DNA of 42,502 nucleotides from Pseudovibrio sp. JCM 19062. Its GTDB lineage: Bacteria > Pseudomonadota > Alphaproteobacteria > Rhizobiales > Stappiaceae. The stretch spans positions 1 to 42,502 of the forward strand of contig BAXV01000033.1 in assembly GCA_001310715.1 (NCBI GenBank), read 5' to 3'. A program made the translations under genes and the position numbers. Below are positions 9,891 to 20,384 of this stretch, one piece after another. The notes under the pieces are model-generated. The model did no database searches. It was not told the origin of the DNA and saw only the letters and a list, made by a program, of their open reading frames with translations. Every line of letters begins with the position of its first letter. Position 1 is the first letter of the stretch.

Positions 9891-10661
9891 TACGTCCCAG
9901 TCGCGTCAGAGCTCAAACCCCCGTACCGCCTGTCGCGGTTAGAGAACGCCAGTAAAGCATTATCAAAAGCGCCAGAATCAAACTCAGGCCAGGGCGTAGG
10001 AGCAAAATAAAATTCGGCATATGCAGCCTGCCACAACAGGAAGTTGGAAAGTCGTTGCTCCCCTCCCGTGCGAACAATGAGATCCGGATCCGGCAAATCA
10101 CTGGTATCCAGACATGCGCTGACATCGTCCTCCCCGATGTCAGCAGCCTTCAACTCGCCAGCTTCCACTCGTGCAGCCAGCTTGCGCACAGCACGGACAT
10201 ATTCATCGCGCGCGCCATAGTTAAAAGCAATCACCAGCACCAACCGGTGCAATGAGCGGTTTTCAGTTCCGCATCATTCAAAAGGGTCAGCAAGGATTTA
10301 TCGAGATTTTCCTTAGATCCGATCACACGAACCTTCACGTTGGCCTTAATCAGCTCTTTAAGGTCATCGTGAACAAACCGGCGCAGCAACGCCATCAGGA
10401 AGGATACTTCCTGTTGAGGGCGCGACCAGTTTTCAGAGGAAAAACTAAACAGCGTCAGGTAGGAGATCCCGCGCTTTTGTGCGTGTTTTACGGCTTCGCG
10501 CAGTGTTTTCACACCGCGCCGATGCCCTTCAGTACGCGGAAGACCACGGCTTTGAGCCACCGGCCGTTACCATCCATAATAATAGCGACGTGACGAGGCA
10601 CACTTAAAAGTCCGATCTCGGAGTTTTCATCAACTGCCTCAAATTCAACCGTCGCCGTCAT
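9890..10661 (-). CDS. uppS: Isoprenyl transferase / undecaprenyl diphosphate synthase (frameshifted)
   Basis: UppS extends farnesyl-PP with cis-isoprene units to make the C55 carrier lipid for peptidoglycan and O-antigen. The start ATG is at 10661. HVAIIMDGNGRW holds the catalytic Asp (residue 30); SSENWSRP and the C-terminal DLIVRTGGEQRLSNFLLWQ are family signatures. Two single lost bases interrupt it: near 10559 (between GRW and the QSRGLPR stretch) and near 10241 (after TAHCTG). Bridged length is about 257 residues. The stop overlaps the cdsA start. Confidence 0.94.
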
Positions 10662-10684
10662 ATAGTCCCCACTCTCAAACAAGA

Positions 10685-11242
10685 TCAAACCTGTTTGATC
10701 TCCTGCTCTTTCTTGGCAAGTACAGAATCAATCTCGCCAATGATGTCATCTGTCATTTTCTGAACCATATCAGAAGCCGAGCGTGCATCGTCCTCACCCA
10801 TATCACCAGCTTTTTCAAGCTTTTTGATGGTATCCATACCATCACGGCGCACATGTCGCGCTGCGATCTTGGCCTGTTCCGCATACTTATGCGCAACTTT
10901 GACGAGTTCTTGACGACGTTCTTCATTAAGTTCAGGAATCGGCAGACGCAACATCATTCCATCCACAACCGGGTTGAGCCCCAGATTGGATTCACGGATT
11001 GCTTTCTCGGTTGCAGCAACCATGCTCTTGTCCCAGACTTGGACAGAAATCATGCGAGACTCGGGAACACTCACCGTCGCGACCTGGTTGATCGGCATTG
11101 AAGCGCCATAAGCCTCCACAGTGATTGGGTCCAGCATACTTGCAGAAGCACGACCAGTACGCAGACCAGCAAACTCATGCTTCAAAGCTGTGATCGCACC
11201 ATTCATGCGGCGGTCAAGATCGTCATAGTCCAGCTCTGACAT
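10685..11242 (-). CDS. frr: Ribosome recycling factor
   Basis: RRF splits post-termination ribosomes together with EF-G. I choose the ATG at 11242 ([13 protein letters not shown]), preceded by GAGGAAATT with good ribosome-binding-site spacing; an ATG five codons upstream at 11257 is in frame but overlaps that site. The resulting 185-residue protein is intact and carries [19 protein letters not shown], the conserved core, and [14 protein letters not shown] in the hinge/helix region. It follows pyrH in the common rpsB-tsf-pyrH-frr order. Confidence 0.97.
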   Translation of the reverse strand: MSELDYDDLDRRMNGAITALKHEFAGLRTGRASASMLDPITVEAYGASMPINQVATVSVPESRMISVQVWDKSMVAATEKAIRESNLGLNPVVDGMMLRLPIPELNEERRQELVKVAHKYAEQAKIAARHVRRDGMDTIKKLEKAGDMGEDDARSASDMVQKMTDDIIGEIDSVLAKKEQEIKQV

Positions 11243-11339
11243 AATTTCCTCTTTCACCTATCATTTAACGGACCGGCTCGCTGACACAGAAAACCGGCCC
11301 GGGTCATACTAAGACTTTTAAAGCACCTGCCGGCACCTG

Positions 11340-12059
11340 TCAGTCTTCAATGACCGTAAACAGCCCCTGCCCGCGCAGCACATTCACGAGCGCGCCGGAG
11401 GTCTTGATGGAAAAGACAACTACAGGAATAGAGTTGTCCCGGGCAAGTGCAATCGCGGTCGCATCCATGACTTTCAGGTTCTTTTCAAGAACTTCCCCCG
11501 GTGAAAGCGTCTCATAACGCTTTGCATCGGGCTTTAGTTTAGGATCAGCGTCATAAACGCCATCAACACTGGTGCCCTTAAGGAACACATCACACTGCAT
11601 CTCAGCCGCACGCAGTGCCGCGCCAGAATCAGTGGTAAAGAACGGATTACCCGTACCGCCCGCAAACAGGATGACGTCCCCGTCTTCCATGTAACGCTCT
11701 GCACCGCGCTGAGTAAAGCTCTCACAAATGGATGGAACCGGAACAGCAGAAAGCACACGCGCCTGAATACCGCGCTGACGGAGCGCATCGGCAAGCGTGA
11801 GAGAATTCATGATGGTTGCCAGCATACCCATATGGTCACCGGTCACACGGTTTCCGCCCTTTGCTGCCAGAGCCACACCGCGGAAGATGTTACCACCCCC
11901 GACAACGATGCCAAACTGAGCACCCAAGTTTACAGCCTCTGATATTTCCGCCGCTACCCGTTCAACCACCTTTGGATCGATGCCAAAGTCCTGGTCGCCC
12001 ATCAGCGCCTCTCCTGAAAGCTTCAGAAGAACTCGTTTCCAGCGAACACCCTCAGACAT
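11340..12059 (-). CDS. pyrH: Uridylate kinase (UMP kinase)
   Basis: PyrH phosphorylates UMP to UDP in pyrimidine synthesis and is hexameric and GTP-regulated in bacteria. The intact 239-residue protein of the amino-acid-kinase fold shows KLSGEALMG near the N-terminus, VVGGGNIFRG, and the nucleotide-binding FAGGTGNPFFTTDSGAALRA. A strong terminator lies between tsf and pyrH, so pyrH-frr are probably expressed at a lower level than rpsB-tsf. Confidence 0.97.
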   Translation of the reverse strand: MSEGVRWKRVLLKLSGEALMGDQDFGIDPKVVERVAAEISEAVNLGAQFGIVVGGGNIFRGVALAAKGGNRVTGDHMGMLATIMNSLTLADALRQRGIQARVLSAVPVPSICESFTQRGAERYMEDGDVILFAGGTGNPFFTTDSGAALRAAEMQCDVFLKGTSVDGVYDADPKLKPDAKRYETLSPGEVLEKNLKVMDATAIALARDNSIPVVVFSIKTSGALVNVLRGQGLFTVIED

Positions 12060-12088
12060 AGTAAACCTCTTTTTATGCGTCCAGATAC

Positions 12089-12117
12089 AAAAAGGGCGTC
12101 GACTGAGTCGACGCCCT
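12089..12117 (-). terminator. Rho-independent terminator after tsf
   Basis: AGGGCGTCGAC and GTCGACGCCCT form a perfect 11-bp stem with a three-base loop, followed on the minus strand by five T. It lies eight bases after the tsf stop and about 30 bases before the pyrH start. Confidence 0.88.
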
Positions 12118-12124
12118 CAATAAA

Positions 12125-13047
12125 TTAGCTACCAGCTGCAGCAGCAACTTCAGCTGCAAAATCTGATTCTTCTTTTTCAATACCTTCACCAAGGGCAATG
12201 CGAACAAAGCCGGTGAGTTTGATTGGAGAACCAATTTCTTTTGCTGCTTCTTCAACGGCCTTCTCTACTGTCAGATCAGGTTGATAACGAAAGACTGCTT
12301 TACCAGTGTAACTTCTTCATAGAACTTACGCAGGCGACCTTCAACCATCTTTTCGATGATGCTTTCAGGCTTACCAGACTCGCGAGCCTGTTCCATGTAA
12401 ACAGTGCGCTCACGCTCAACTGCTTCAGCATCCAGCTCGTCAGTGTTCAGTGCCATTGGGTTGGTTGCTGCAACGTGCATTGCAATCTGTCGGCCCAAAG
12501 CTGCCAGCTTGTCTGCATCACCTGCAGATTCAAGACCAACAAGAACACCGATTTTGCCAAGGCCTTCACCGGCAGCGTTGTGCATGTAAGAAGCAACAAC
12601 ACCTTCAGAAACAGAAAGACCAGCAGAACGGCGAAGGGTCATGTTCTCACCGATGGTACCAACAGCTTTTTGAAGTTCACCTTCAACGCTCTTGTCAGAA
12701 CCAGGGTAAGGAGCAGCAGCAAGCTTTGCAACGTCACCATCAACAGTCAGCGCGGTTGCAGCGATATCGCGAACCAGCTTCTGGAAGTTTTCGTTACGGG
12801 CAACGAAGTCTGTTTCGGAGTTAACCTCAACAACAACAGCCTTATTGCCTTCTGCTGCAACTGCAACAAGACCTTCAGCCGCAACACGGCCAGCCTTTTT
12901 AGCAGCCTTTGCAAGGCCCTTGGTGCGCAGCCAGTCAACAGCTGCTTCCATATCGCCGCCTGTTTCTTTCAGGGCAGCTTTACAATCCATCATGCCAGCA
13001 CCGCTTGTTTCGCGGAGCTCTTTTACCATAGCAGCGGTAATGCTCAT
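12125..13047 (-). CDS. tsf: Translation elongation factor Ts (frameshifted near the end)
   Basis: EF-Ts is the nucleotide exchange factor for EF-Tu. The ATG at 13047 gives [20 protein letters not shown], the conserved N-terminal EF-Tu-binding module; [13 protein letters not shown] follows. A single base is lost near 12278, after KQSFVIN, where [19 protein letters not shown] continues to the end at AAAAGS. Bridged length is 307 residues. The gene follows rpsB with a structured 168-base gap. Confidence 0.95.
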
Positions 13048-13079
13048 CGTACGCCTCATGGACGGGAGTGTGTCATAAA

Positions 13080-13118
13080 AATCAGAGGAAGCCGACTTCC
13101 CTACGGATCCATCTGATT
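13080..13118 (-). promoter_or_regulatory. Nested stem-loop just upstream of tsf
   Basis: An outer AATCAGA/TCTGATT pair encloses an inner hairpin (GGAAG, loop TCGG, CTTCC), and the 3' side of the outer stem continues into TTTTT on the minus strand. It lies about 33 bases upstream of the tsf ATG. Together with the hairpin at 13181-13204 it makes the rpsB-tsf gap strongly structured, possibly tuning tsf relative to rpsB. Confidence 0.4.
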
Positions 13119-13180
13119 TATCGCATAGCGACCGTGACCTTTCGGCGAGAAACACACGAAAAATCACAAGAAAACTGGTG

Positions 13181-13204
13181 GGGAAGCGCACAAATGCGCT
13201 TCCC
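13181..13204 (-). terminator. Hairpin after rpsB (attenuator-like)
   Basis: GGGAAGCGCA and TGCGCTTCCC form a perfect 10-bp stem with a four-base loop 12 bases after the rpsB stop. Only a weak T-tract (CACCAGTTTTC) follows on the minus strand, so partial termination or 3'-end protection of rpsB mRNA is more likely than full termination. Confidence 0.6.
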
Positions 13205-13215
13205 GAGAGAAAACC

Positions 13216-14019
13216 TTAGCCTTCGCTCTTGTCTGCTTCAGTCACTTCCGCAGGAGCAACTTCTTCAGCCAATGCAGGCTCTTCAAGGAATTCTTCAGAT
13301 TCGCCAAGATCGATACCCATGGAACCGGATGCGCGCGCGATGCCGTCAATAGCAGCGCGTGAGATCAGGTCAGCATAAAGGGTAATTGCACGACCAGCAT
13401 CATCGTTACCCGGAACCGGGTAAGTGATACCATCTGGATCACAGTTGGAATCCAGGATCGCAGCAACCGGAATGCCCAGACGACGAGCTTCCTGAATTGC
13501 GTTAGCTTCACGGTTGGTGTCGATAACAAAGATAAGGTCAGGAGTACCGCCCATATCCTTGATACCACCAAGGTTACGCTCAAGCTTTTCACGTTCACGG
13601 TTAAGGAACAGACGCTCTTTCTTGGTCATGCGGTTTGCATCACCACCTTCGAGCAGTTCTTCAACCTTGCGCAGACGCTGGATGGACTGAGAGATCGTCT
13701 TCCAGTTGGTCAGCATGCCGCCGAGCCAACGAGCGTTTACGTAGTACTGAGCAGAGTTGCGAGCAGCTTCTGCAACAGCTTCCTGAGCCTGGCGCTTGGT
13801 ACCAACCAAAAGCACGCGACCACCAGCAGCAACAGTGTCAGACACAGCTTTCAAAGCCTGGTGCAGAAGCGGAACTGTCTGACCAAGATCAAGAATGTGA
13901 ATGTTGTTGCGAACACCAAAGATGTAGTTGTTCATCTTTGGGTTCCAGCGGTGCTTCTGGTGACCAAAGTGGACGCCTGCTTCAAGCAGCTGGCGCATAG
14001 TAAAATCAGGCAAAGCCAT
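13216..14019 (-). CDS. rpsB: 30S ribosomal protein S2
   Basis: S2 is a late-assembling small-subunit protein. The ATG at 14019 with an upstream AAGGAG gives [20 protein letters not shown], a standard S2 start; [14 protein letters not shown] and [20 protein letters not shown] are S2 signatures. The 267-residue frame is intact. The acidic, Glu/Ala-rich C-terminal tail after residue 235 is common in alphaproteobacteria. A promoter and structured leader precede it. Confidence 0.97.
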   Translation of the reverse strand: MALPDFTMRQLLEAGVHFGHQKHRWNPKMNNYIFGVRNNIHILDLGQTVPLLHQALKAVSDTVAAGGRVLLVGTKRQAQEAVAEAARNSAQYYVNARWLGGMLTNWKTISQSIQRLRKVEELLEGGDANRMTKKERLFLNREREKLERNLGGIKDMGGTPDLIFVIDTNREANAIQEARRLGIPVAAILDSNCDPDGITYPVPGNDDAGRAITLYADLISRAAIDGIARASGSMGIDLGESEEFLEEPALAEEVAPAEVTEADKSEG

Positions 14020-14040
14020 GCCTTTATTCTCCTTAGTTTT

Positions 14041-14089
14041 CCGGTTTAATCCTCCGCAGGGCAGCACAACCGTGCAACTCTCTAACCGG
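14041..14089 (-). promoter_or_regulatory. Structured rpsB 5' leader
   Basis: On the minus strand CCGGTT (14084-14089) can pair with AACCGG (14041-14046), enclosing a small hairpin with GCAC/GTGC arms at 14064-14075. It lies just upstream of the rpsB ribosome-binding site. S2 represses its own operon through the leader in enterobacteria; that this leader works in the same way is inference. Confidence 0.4.
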
Positions 14090-14139
14090 ATGGAGTTCGC
14101 CACAAGGACAAACCCCGCCCTGCGTGCGGGATGGGGCGC

Positions 14140-14167
14140 TTATAGAACCCCTTTTCAAGAAGATCAA
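14140..14167 (-). promoter_or_regulatory. Candidate sigma-70-type promoter of rpsB-tsf
   Basis: TTGATC (minus strand, 14167-14162), a 16-base spacer and CTATAA (14145-14140) match an alphaproteobacterial housekeeping promoter. It lies about 120 bases upstream of the rpsB start and downstream of the dnaE terminator is not between them, so rpsB can be transcribed independently of dnaE. Confidence 0.5.
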
Positions 14168-14287
14168 GCACCCATGGTTTAACATCAACATATAGACCAA
14201 AATTAGCAAATCAGAGGCTTCGCATTCCTTTTTTTCGCAAGTGGAAATTCTCGGTATGCAACGCCACCCAACCAGCCAAAAACAAGA

Positions 14288-14317
14288 AAACCCGCCGAAA
14301 TGCGCCTTGGCGGGTTT
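14288..14317 (-). terminator. Rho-independent terminator after dnaE
   Basis: AAACCCGCC and GGCGGGTTT form a 9-bp stem with a 12-base loop, followed on the minus strand by TCTTGTTTTT. It begins about 30 bases after the dnaE stop and separates dnaE from rpsB. Confidence 0.8.
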
Positions 14318-14347
14318 GTATTGAAGCCAACAGCCTCTCAACTCAGC

Positions 14348-17300
14348 TTACGACATTTGAACATCCATCACCCCCGGAAGTGTTTTAAGAGCACCGGATA
14401 GCTGAGGTGAGAGCTGATAGTTGCCCGGGAGTTTGACCTCCACTTCACGCTGACCATTGTCAAGCAGCACAACACAGCTCACCTCACCATCGCCGCCGCG
14501 GCGGAGCTGGCGTTGCAAGCTCTTGATGGGCTCGTCAGAACCGAGGAAAATCCGTAGGGTTCGATGCACCCTGCCCGCCACTTTTTCCAGTGGCTCTACC
14601 TGATTGATACGCACGCTGACTTCATCATCACGCATATCGGCCTGCGCCAGAAGGACAACAGATTGCCCCGGCTCCAGCAGATCGCGGCACTGGTTCAACG
14701 TTTCGGAGAACAGCACCGCCTCATATTGTCCGGTCGGATCAGAAATACGCACGATGCCCATCTGGTTGCCCGTCCGGGTCTTACGCTCCTGCTTAGAAGT
14801 CACGGTGCCCGCAAGACGCCCAGCTGACGATCCAGCTTTCACAGAGCGCTCAAAATCCTTCCAAAGCTGCACACGCAGCTTGCTAAACAGCTCGCGGTAT
14901 TCATCCAGCGGGTGTGCCGAGATATAGAACCCGACGGCAGCATATTCCCTCTGCAAACGCTCTGAGGGGAGCCACGGATCTGTCGGGTTGAGGATCAAAG
15001 GCTCAGGAGCATTATCCCCGCCAAAGAAATCATTCTGGCCGGAGGTCTTGTTCTCTTCTGTACGCTGCGCCATCCCAATAATACGATCCAGACCGTCCAG
15101 CAATTGGGCACGGTTTGGATTCAACTCATCAAAAGCGCCAGAGGCAATCAGGTTCTCGATTGTACGTTTATTGAGAACCTTCGGACTGATGCGGCGGGCA
15201 AAATCCGCCATATCCTTGAAAGGCGTATCGCCGCGCACCTCAACAATATGCTCAACCGCCTGTTCGCCCACGCCCTTGATCGCGCCCATGGCGTAAACGA
15301 TCTTGCCGTCCAGCACATCAAAATGCACACCGGACTTATTGACCGATGGCGGCACCACCTCAATGCCCATACGCAGAGCTTCCTGACGGAAGTCACTCAG
15401 CTTATCTGTATTCCCCAAATCAAGCGTCATGATACCGGCAAGGAACTCAACCGGATAATTCGCTTTGAGCCACGCGGTTTGATAGGCAACAAGCGCATAA
15501 GCCGCCGCATGCGACTTGTTAAAGCCGTAGTTCGCGAACTTGGCCACCAGATCGTAAATCATACCGGCCTGGTCTTTATCGACCTTCTGCGCTACAGCCC
15601 CCTCAACAAAGCGGGCGCGCTGGATCTCCATCTCAGAGGCGATCTTCTTACCCATCGCACGGCGCAGCAAATCCGCTTCACCAAGAGAGTAACCAGAAAG
15701 CACCTGAGCAATCTGCATCACCTGTTCCTGATAAACGATAATGCCGTTGGTCTCAGTCAGGATCGGCTCCAGCAGTGGATGCAGATAATCCGGCTCCTGC
15801 TCGCCGTGCTTCACCGCGTTGTAGATCGGGATATTGTCCATAGGCCCGGGACGATACAGCGCTACCAGAGCAATAATGTCCTCAAAGCGGTCAGGCCGCA
15901 TACCTGCAATTGCCCGGCGCATACCCTGACTTTCCAGCTGGAACACACCAACGTCTCGCCCGCCGCCAAAAGTTTATAGGTCGCCGGATCATCAATCGGG
16001 ATTTCTTCGATTTTTACGTCAATGCCGCGCTTCTTAATGTGCGCGACCGCCGTATCAATCACCGTCAGCGTTTTAAGGCCCAGAAAGTCAAACTTCACCA
16101 GACCTGCCGCCTCCACCCATTTCATGTTGAACTGGGCAACAGGCATGTCAGAGCGCGGGTCTCGATAAAGCGGCACCAGCTGCTCAAGCGGGCGATCCCC
16201 AATCACCACACCAGCGGCGTGGGTCGAGGCATGCCTGTAAAGACCTTCCAGCTTCTGCGCCATCTTCAGGAGGCGGTCAACAACCTCCTCCTGCTTGGTT
16301 GCTTCACGCAGCCGGGGCTCCTGTTCCAGCGCCTCCGCAAGTGTTACCGGATTGGCAGGGTTACCCGGAATCAGTTTACTTAAGCGGTCGACCTGACCGT
16401 ATGGCATTTGCAGAACACGGCCTACATCGCGCAACACCGCCTTGGCCTGCAGCGTTCCGTAAGTAATGATCTGCGCCACCTGCTCGCGGCCATACTTGCG
16501 CTGCACATACCGGATTACTTCTTCACGCCGGTTCTGGCAAAAGTCGATATCAAAATCCGGCATGGACACACGGTCCGGGTTCAGGAAGCGCTCGAACAGC
16601 AACGAGAACCGCATCGGATCAAGGTCAGTAATGGTCAGCGACCATGCAACAAGCGAACCCGCACCCGAACCACGGCCCGGCCCCACGGGAATGTCTTCAT
16701 TCTTCGCCCACTTGATGAAGTCCGCAACGATCAGGAAGTACCCAGGGAACTTCATGCGGATAATGATGCCAAGCTCATAATCCAGACGATCCCAGTAGTC
16801 TTTCTCTTCAAGGTCCGGAGCCAGACCATGCAGATCAAGACGCGCCTGCAGACCTTCCTTTGCCTGACGGGTCAGCTCTTCCGCCTCGGCCCGTTCCGCT
16901 TCTGCAGCATCAGCGTCCGCACCGGCAAAGCGCGGCAAGATAGGTGCGCGCGTCAACGGGCGGTAATGACACCGCCGCGCAATCGCCACAGAGTTCTCAA
17001 GCGCCTCCGGAAGATCGGAGAACAGCTCCATCATTTGCGCGCGGGTCTTAAAGCATGATCGGGCGTCAGCTGGCGGCGGTCGGTCTCGACAATAACGCGA
17101 CCTTCGGAAATTGCGATCAGCGCATCATGTGCTTCATAATCATCCGGATTAGGGAAAAACGACTCGTTGGTCGCAACAACCGGAATATTCATCTCATAGG
17201 CAAGGTTCAGGAGCTCAGGCTCAACATCTTCCTCACCCTTCATGTTGTGGCGTTGCAACTCCACATAAAGCCGGTCACCAAACGTGGCCTGCAACAGCTC

Positions 17301-17779
17301 AAGGCGGGACTTTGCCAGATCAAAATGCCCGTCACGCAACTGCGAATTGATTGGCCCTTCACTTGCACCTGTCAGAACAATCAAGCCACCCGATTTAATC
17401 TGAACCCGCGAGAAAGGCACATTAGCCTTCAGACCCGGTTCCGTATCAAGAAACGATCTTGATACAAGATCCATCAGGTTCTCATAGCCCTCCTCATTGG
17501 TGGCAAGGAGAACAAGGTCGCTGACAGTATCATCGCCGGACGCATCAGGCTGGTCTTCAAAATTTACGGCCACCTGACAGCAATAATCGGCTGCATGCCC
17601 GCGCCAAAGGCTTTTTCAGAGAACTCCAGCGCACCGAAAAGGTTGCCACTATCCGTGACAGCCAAAGCAGGCTGCTCATCCTTCAAGGCAAGGTCAATCA
17701 GCTTTCCAATTGGCAAAGCCCCTTCCAGCAAAGAGTAGGCTGAGTGAACACGGAGATGGACGAAACCTGGAGATGACAT
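14348..17779 (-). CDS. dnaE: DNA polymerase III alpha subunit (frameshifted)
   Basis: DnaE is the replicative polymerase. The ATG at 17779 gives [20 protein letters not shown], the start of the PHP domain. The polymerase core shows [14 protein letters not shown] and the catalytic aspartates in [25 protein letters not shown] [20 protein letters not shown] follows, and the C-terminal part has helix-hairpin-helix ([12 protein letters not shown]) and OB-fold ([12 protein letters not shown]) regions. Single bases are lost near 17573, 17045 and 15950; each is followed by in-register DnaE sequence. Bridged length is about 1144 residues, full size. Upstream lies a LexA-box-bearing microprotein gene that could also bring dnaE under partial SOS read-through. 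Confidence 0.96.
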
Positions 17780-17913
17780 CTTGAGCCTTTTGGTTCGCAA
17801 GGTGAGTGCGATAGTAGCATCTCATTTGGAGGACCCAAACGCAAAATGCAATTCCCTCGCAAATCACGCCACCGGTTATCCCGAGTTTCCCAACTCCGAT
17901 TCCTCAGGAATAT

Positions 17914-18015
17914 CTAGGGAAGCATCTGCGTCAGAGCATCGCCCCACATGAGAAAGCTGCTTGCGAAAAGAACAATAGAACCGAATGCTGCTGCTTCACG
18001 AAGTACAAATGACAT
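17914..18015 (-). CDS. 33-residue membrane microprotein with upstream SOS box (SidA-like candidate)
   Basis: The ATG at 18015, preceded by AAGGGTG, opens a 33-codon frame ending in TAG at 17914. The peptide begins MSFVLREAAAFGS, continues through a hydrophobic segment (about residues 8-25, with IVLFASSFLMW) and ends DALTQMLP, so it looks like a single-pass inner-membrane peptide with a short charged N-terminus. An exact alphaproteobacterial LexA box lies 41 bases upstream. lolD is closed off by its own terminator, so this is an independent unit. In Caulobacter the SOS-induced division inhibitor SidA is a 29-residue membrane peptide; its locus number (CCNA_02004, from memory) falls near the dnaE region. 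The size, topology, regulation and position agree; sequence homology is not tested here. Confidence 0.7.
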   Translation of the reverse strand: MSFVLREAAAFGSIVLFASSFLMWGDALTQMLP

Positions 18016-18055
18016 AACAAACACCCTTAGTTTGAACCCGTTTTGTATTTGTTAT

Positions 18056-18070
18056 GTTCTATTAATGTTC
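18056..18070. promoter_or_regulatory. LexA (SOS) box, GTTC-N7-GTTC
   Basis: GTTC TATTAAT GTTC is an exact match to the direct-repeat operator recognised by alphaproteobacterial LexA (GTTC-N7-GTTC). On the minus strand it overlaps a weak promoter candidate (CTGACA, 17 bases, TTAGAA), the usual position for repression of the 33-codon gene. Confidence 0.75.
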
Positions 18071-18307
18071 TAATCCATTCAACCTTATTTTGTCAGGGGC
18101 GAACTCATAGTTAATGACTGGTATACATCAACGAACCTCCGGTCCCATCGTTTAAAATGGACAAAGTATTTTTGGCATTAATTCAATAAGTTGCTGGGAT
18201 TTTTTAAGTTAACAGTGAAAGCAGATATTGAGGTTTGAAGATCGCAACCCGACCATCGCAGACTGTGAACAACGGGCACCAAAACAGGAACACACCCGCA
18301 AAACGAG

Positions 18308-18336
18308 AAATGCCAGCGAACAGGTCGCTGGCATTT
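18308..18336 (-). terminator. Rho-independent terminator after lolD
   Basis: AAATGCCAGCGA and TCGCTGGCATTT form a perfect 12-bp stem with a five-base loop, followed by TTTCTCGTTTT on the minus strand, about 33 bases after the lolD stop. It closes the proS/lolCD transcription before the SOS-box gene. Confidence 0.82.
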
Positions 18337-18368
18337 GAGTCGCAATCAGTTTGTATCTACATCCCCTT

Positions 18369-19102
18369 TTAGGGAAGCTCCACAACCTTGCCATCACGCA
18401 GAGTAATGCGCCGGTCCATCTGCTTTGCAATTTCCATGTTGTGGGTCGCAAGCAAAGCAGCCACACCAGAGGCCCGCACCAACGCCGTCAAAGCCTCAAA
18501 CACGTACTGAGAGGTGTTAGGGTCAAGGTTACCTGTCGGCTCATCTGCCAAAAGAACCGTGGTGCATTGGCAACTGCACGGGCAATCGCAACACGTTGCT
18601 GTTCACCACCGGAGAGCTCAGCCGGACGATGAGAACCACGCTCGGCAAGACGCATATAGGAAAGCAGCTGATGAGCCCGCTCTTCCGCATCCTTACGCTT
18701 CAGCCCGCAGATCATCTGCGGCAACGCAATGTTCTCCAGCGCAGTAAACTCAGGCAGCAACTGGTGGAACTGGTAGACAAACCCCACCTCGGTTCGGCGA
18801 ATGGCCGTGCGAGCCTCATCATTAAGCTTGGAACACTCCCGCCCGCCAATCAGGATTTCACCGCTCTGTGGCATTTCCAAAAGACCAGCCAGATGCATCA
18901 GCGTCGATTTACCGGCGCCAGAAGGAGCCACAAGCGCGACCATTTCCCCTTTATAAAGGTCAAGATCCGCGCCCTTCAAAATCTCCAGCTTGCTGTTGCC
19001 CTCATCATAACTTCGCACAACATTCCTCAAACTTAAGACAGGAACGCGGTCCTCGTCCTTAAGCGGAGCATCAACAATCGGTTGTGTTGGTTTATTCATC
19101 AT
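18369..19102 (-). CDS. lolD: Lipoprotein-releasing ABC transporter ATPase LolD (frameshifted)
   Basis: LolD powers LolCE to extract outer-membrane lipoproteins from the inner membrane and hand them to LolA. Walker A is APSGAGKST (residues 59-67), the ABC signature is [15 protein letters not shown], and Walker B is [13 protein letters not shown], followed by the His-loop in ATHNME. One base is missing near 18558, between VANAP and TVLLADEP. Bridged length is about 244 residues. Its start overlaps the lolC stop by four bases (ATGA). Confidence 0.95.
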
Positions 19103-20384
19103 TCGTAGCGCAAAGCCTCAACAGGATCGAGCCGGGCTGCGCGCCAGGCAGGGTAGATTGTAGCAAGCAAGCTCAAAACCAGAGCCATAATAACAACACT
19201 GGCCGTCTCGCCCGGATCCATCTCAGCCGGAAGAGTGGAAAGGAAGTAAAGCTCAGGCGAGAACAGTTCGGTCGCCGTCAGCCAGGAGATCCCCTGACGA
19301 ATGCTCTCAACATTCCAGCACACTACAGTGCCCAACACAAAGCCGGCAAACGTACCAATGGTCCCGATGCTCGCGCCGGTTATGATGAACACCCGCATCA
19401 CAGCACCCCGGGTTGCCCCCATGGTGCGTAGCACAGCGATATCACGGCCTTTGTCTTTCACCAGCATGGTCATGCCGGAAATAATATTCAGCGCCGCCAC
19501 AAGAACAATCAGCGTTAGGATAAGGAACATCACGTTGCGTTCAACTTCAAGCGCAGAGAAGAACGTCACATTGCGCTGGCGCCAGTCAGAAACATACACA
19601 GGCCGCCCGGCGTCGTCCTCAATGAGGGGACGCAACGGCCCAACCGCATCAGGATCATCCACATAGACCTCAATGCCGGTCGCTAAGCCTTCCTTGTTAA
19701 AGTAAAGCTGCGCCTCTTCAAACGGCATGAAAGCAATCGTTCCGTCATATTCGCTCATACCAATCTGGAAGATCGCAGAGACAGGATAGCCCTTCACACG
19801 TGGCGTCATTCCCATGGGAGTGATGCTTCCGCGCGGAGTAATGACACGAACCGTATCGCCAACCGTCACGCCAAGCTGACTAGCAAGGCGAGAGCCAATG
19901 GCGATGCCTTCACCTTCGTCGAAGCCCTCCAGCGTGCCGGCAAGCACATTCCCGGAAACCAGATCCAGCTTATCCAGATCAGACTTGTGCACACCGCGAA
20001 ACAGCGCTCCCAGATCAGCACTCGGCCCCGAGATCATCGCCTGCCTTCAACAAACGGCATGGCAAATTTAACACCATCGATGCCAGAGAGCCTGACGGCC
20101 ACATCATCGTAATCATCAAGTGGACTGTCGATGGGCTGCACCAACACATGTCCGTTGATCCCGAGAATTTTGCTCAGCAGCTCTGTGCGGAACCCGTTCA
20201 TCACCGCCATAACGATGATAAGCGTGGCAACACCCAGCATGATCCCCAAAAAGGAAAGACCTGCAATGATTGAAATAAAGGTTTCTTTGCGTCTGGAGCG
20301 CAGATAACGCCCTGCCAGCATCCACTCAAAGGGTGCAAACCACCGGTTCTTTCCGGGATGAGCCGCCTGAATCTCTGCCGTCAT
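19099..20384 (-). CDS. lolC: Lipoprotein-releasing system transmembrane protein LolC/E (frameshifted)
   Basis: This is the permease partner of LolD. An N-terminal membrane helix ([30 protein letters not shown]), a large periplasmic domain and three C-terminal helices give the MacB/LolE-type topology. Near the end [17 protein letters not shown] is the typical FtsX/LolC C-terminus. One base is missing near 20040, after MPFVEG. Bridged length is about 428 residues. Only one permease gene is present; alphaproteobacteria usually encode one LolCE-like subunit that probably acts as a homodimer. Confidence 0.93.

Noticed and set aside
18056..18070. LexA box as an operator solely for dnaE
   Set aside because: It lies about 280 bases upstream of the dnaE start and directly in front of a small frame with its own ribosome-binding site, so the small gene is the nearer target; read-through into dnaE remains possible.
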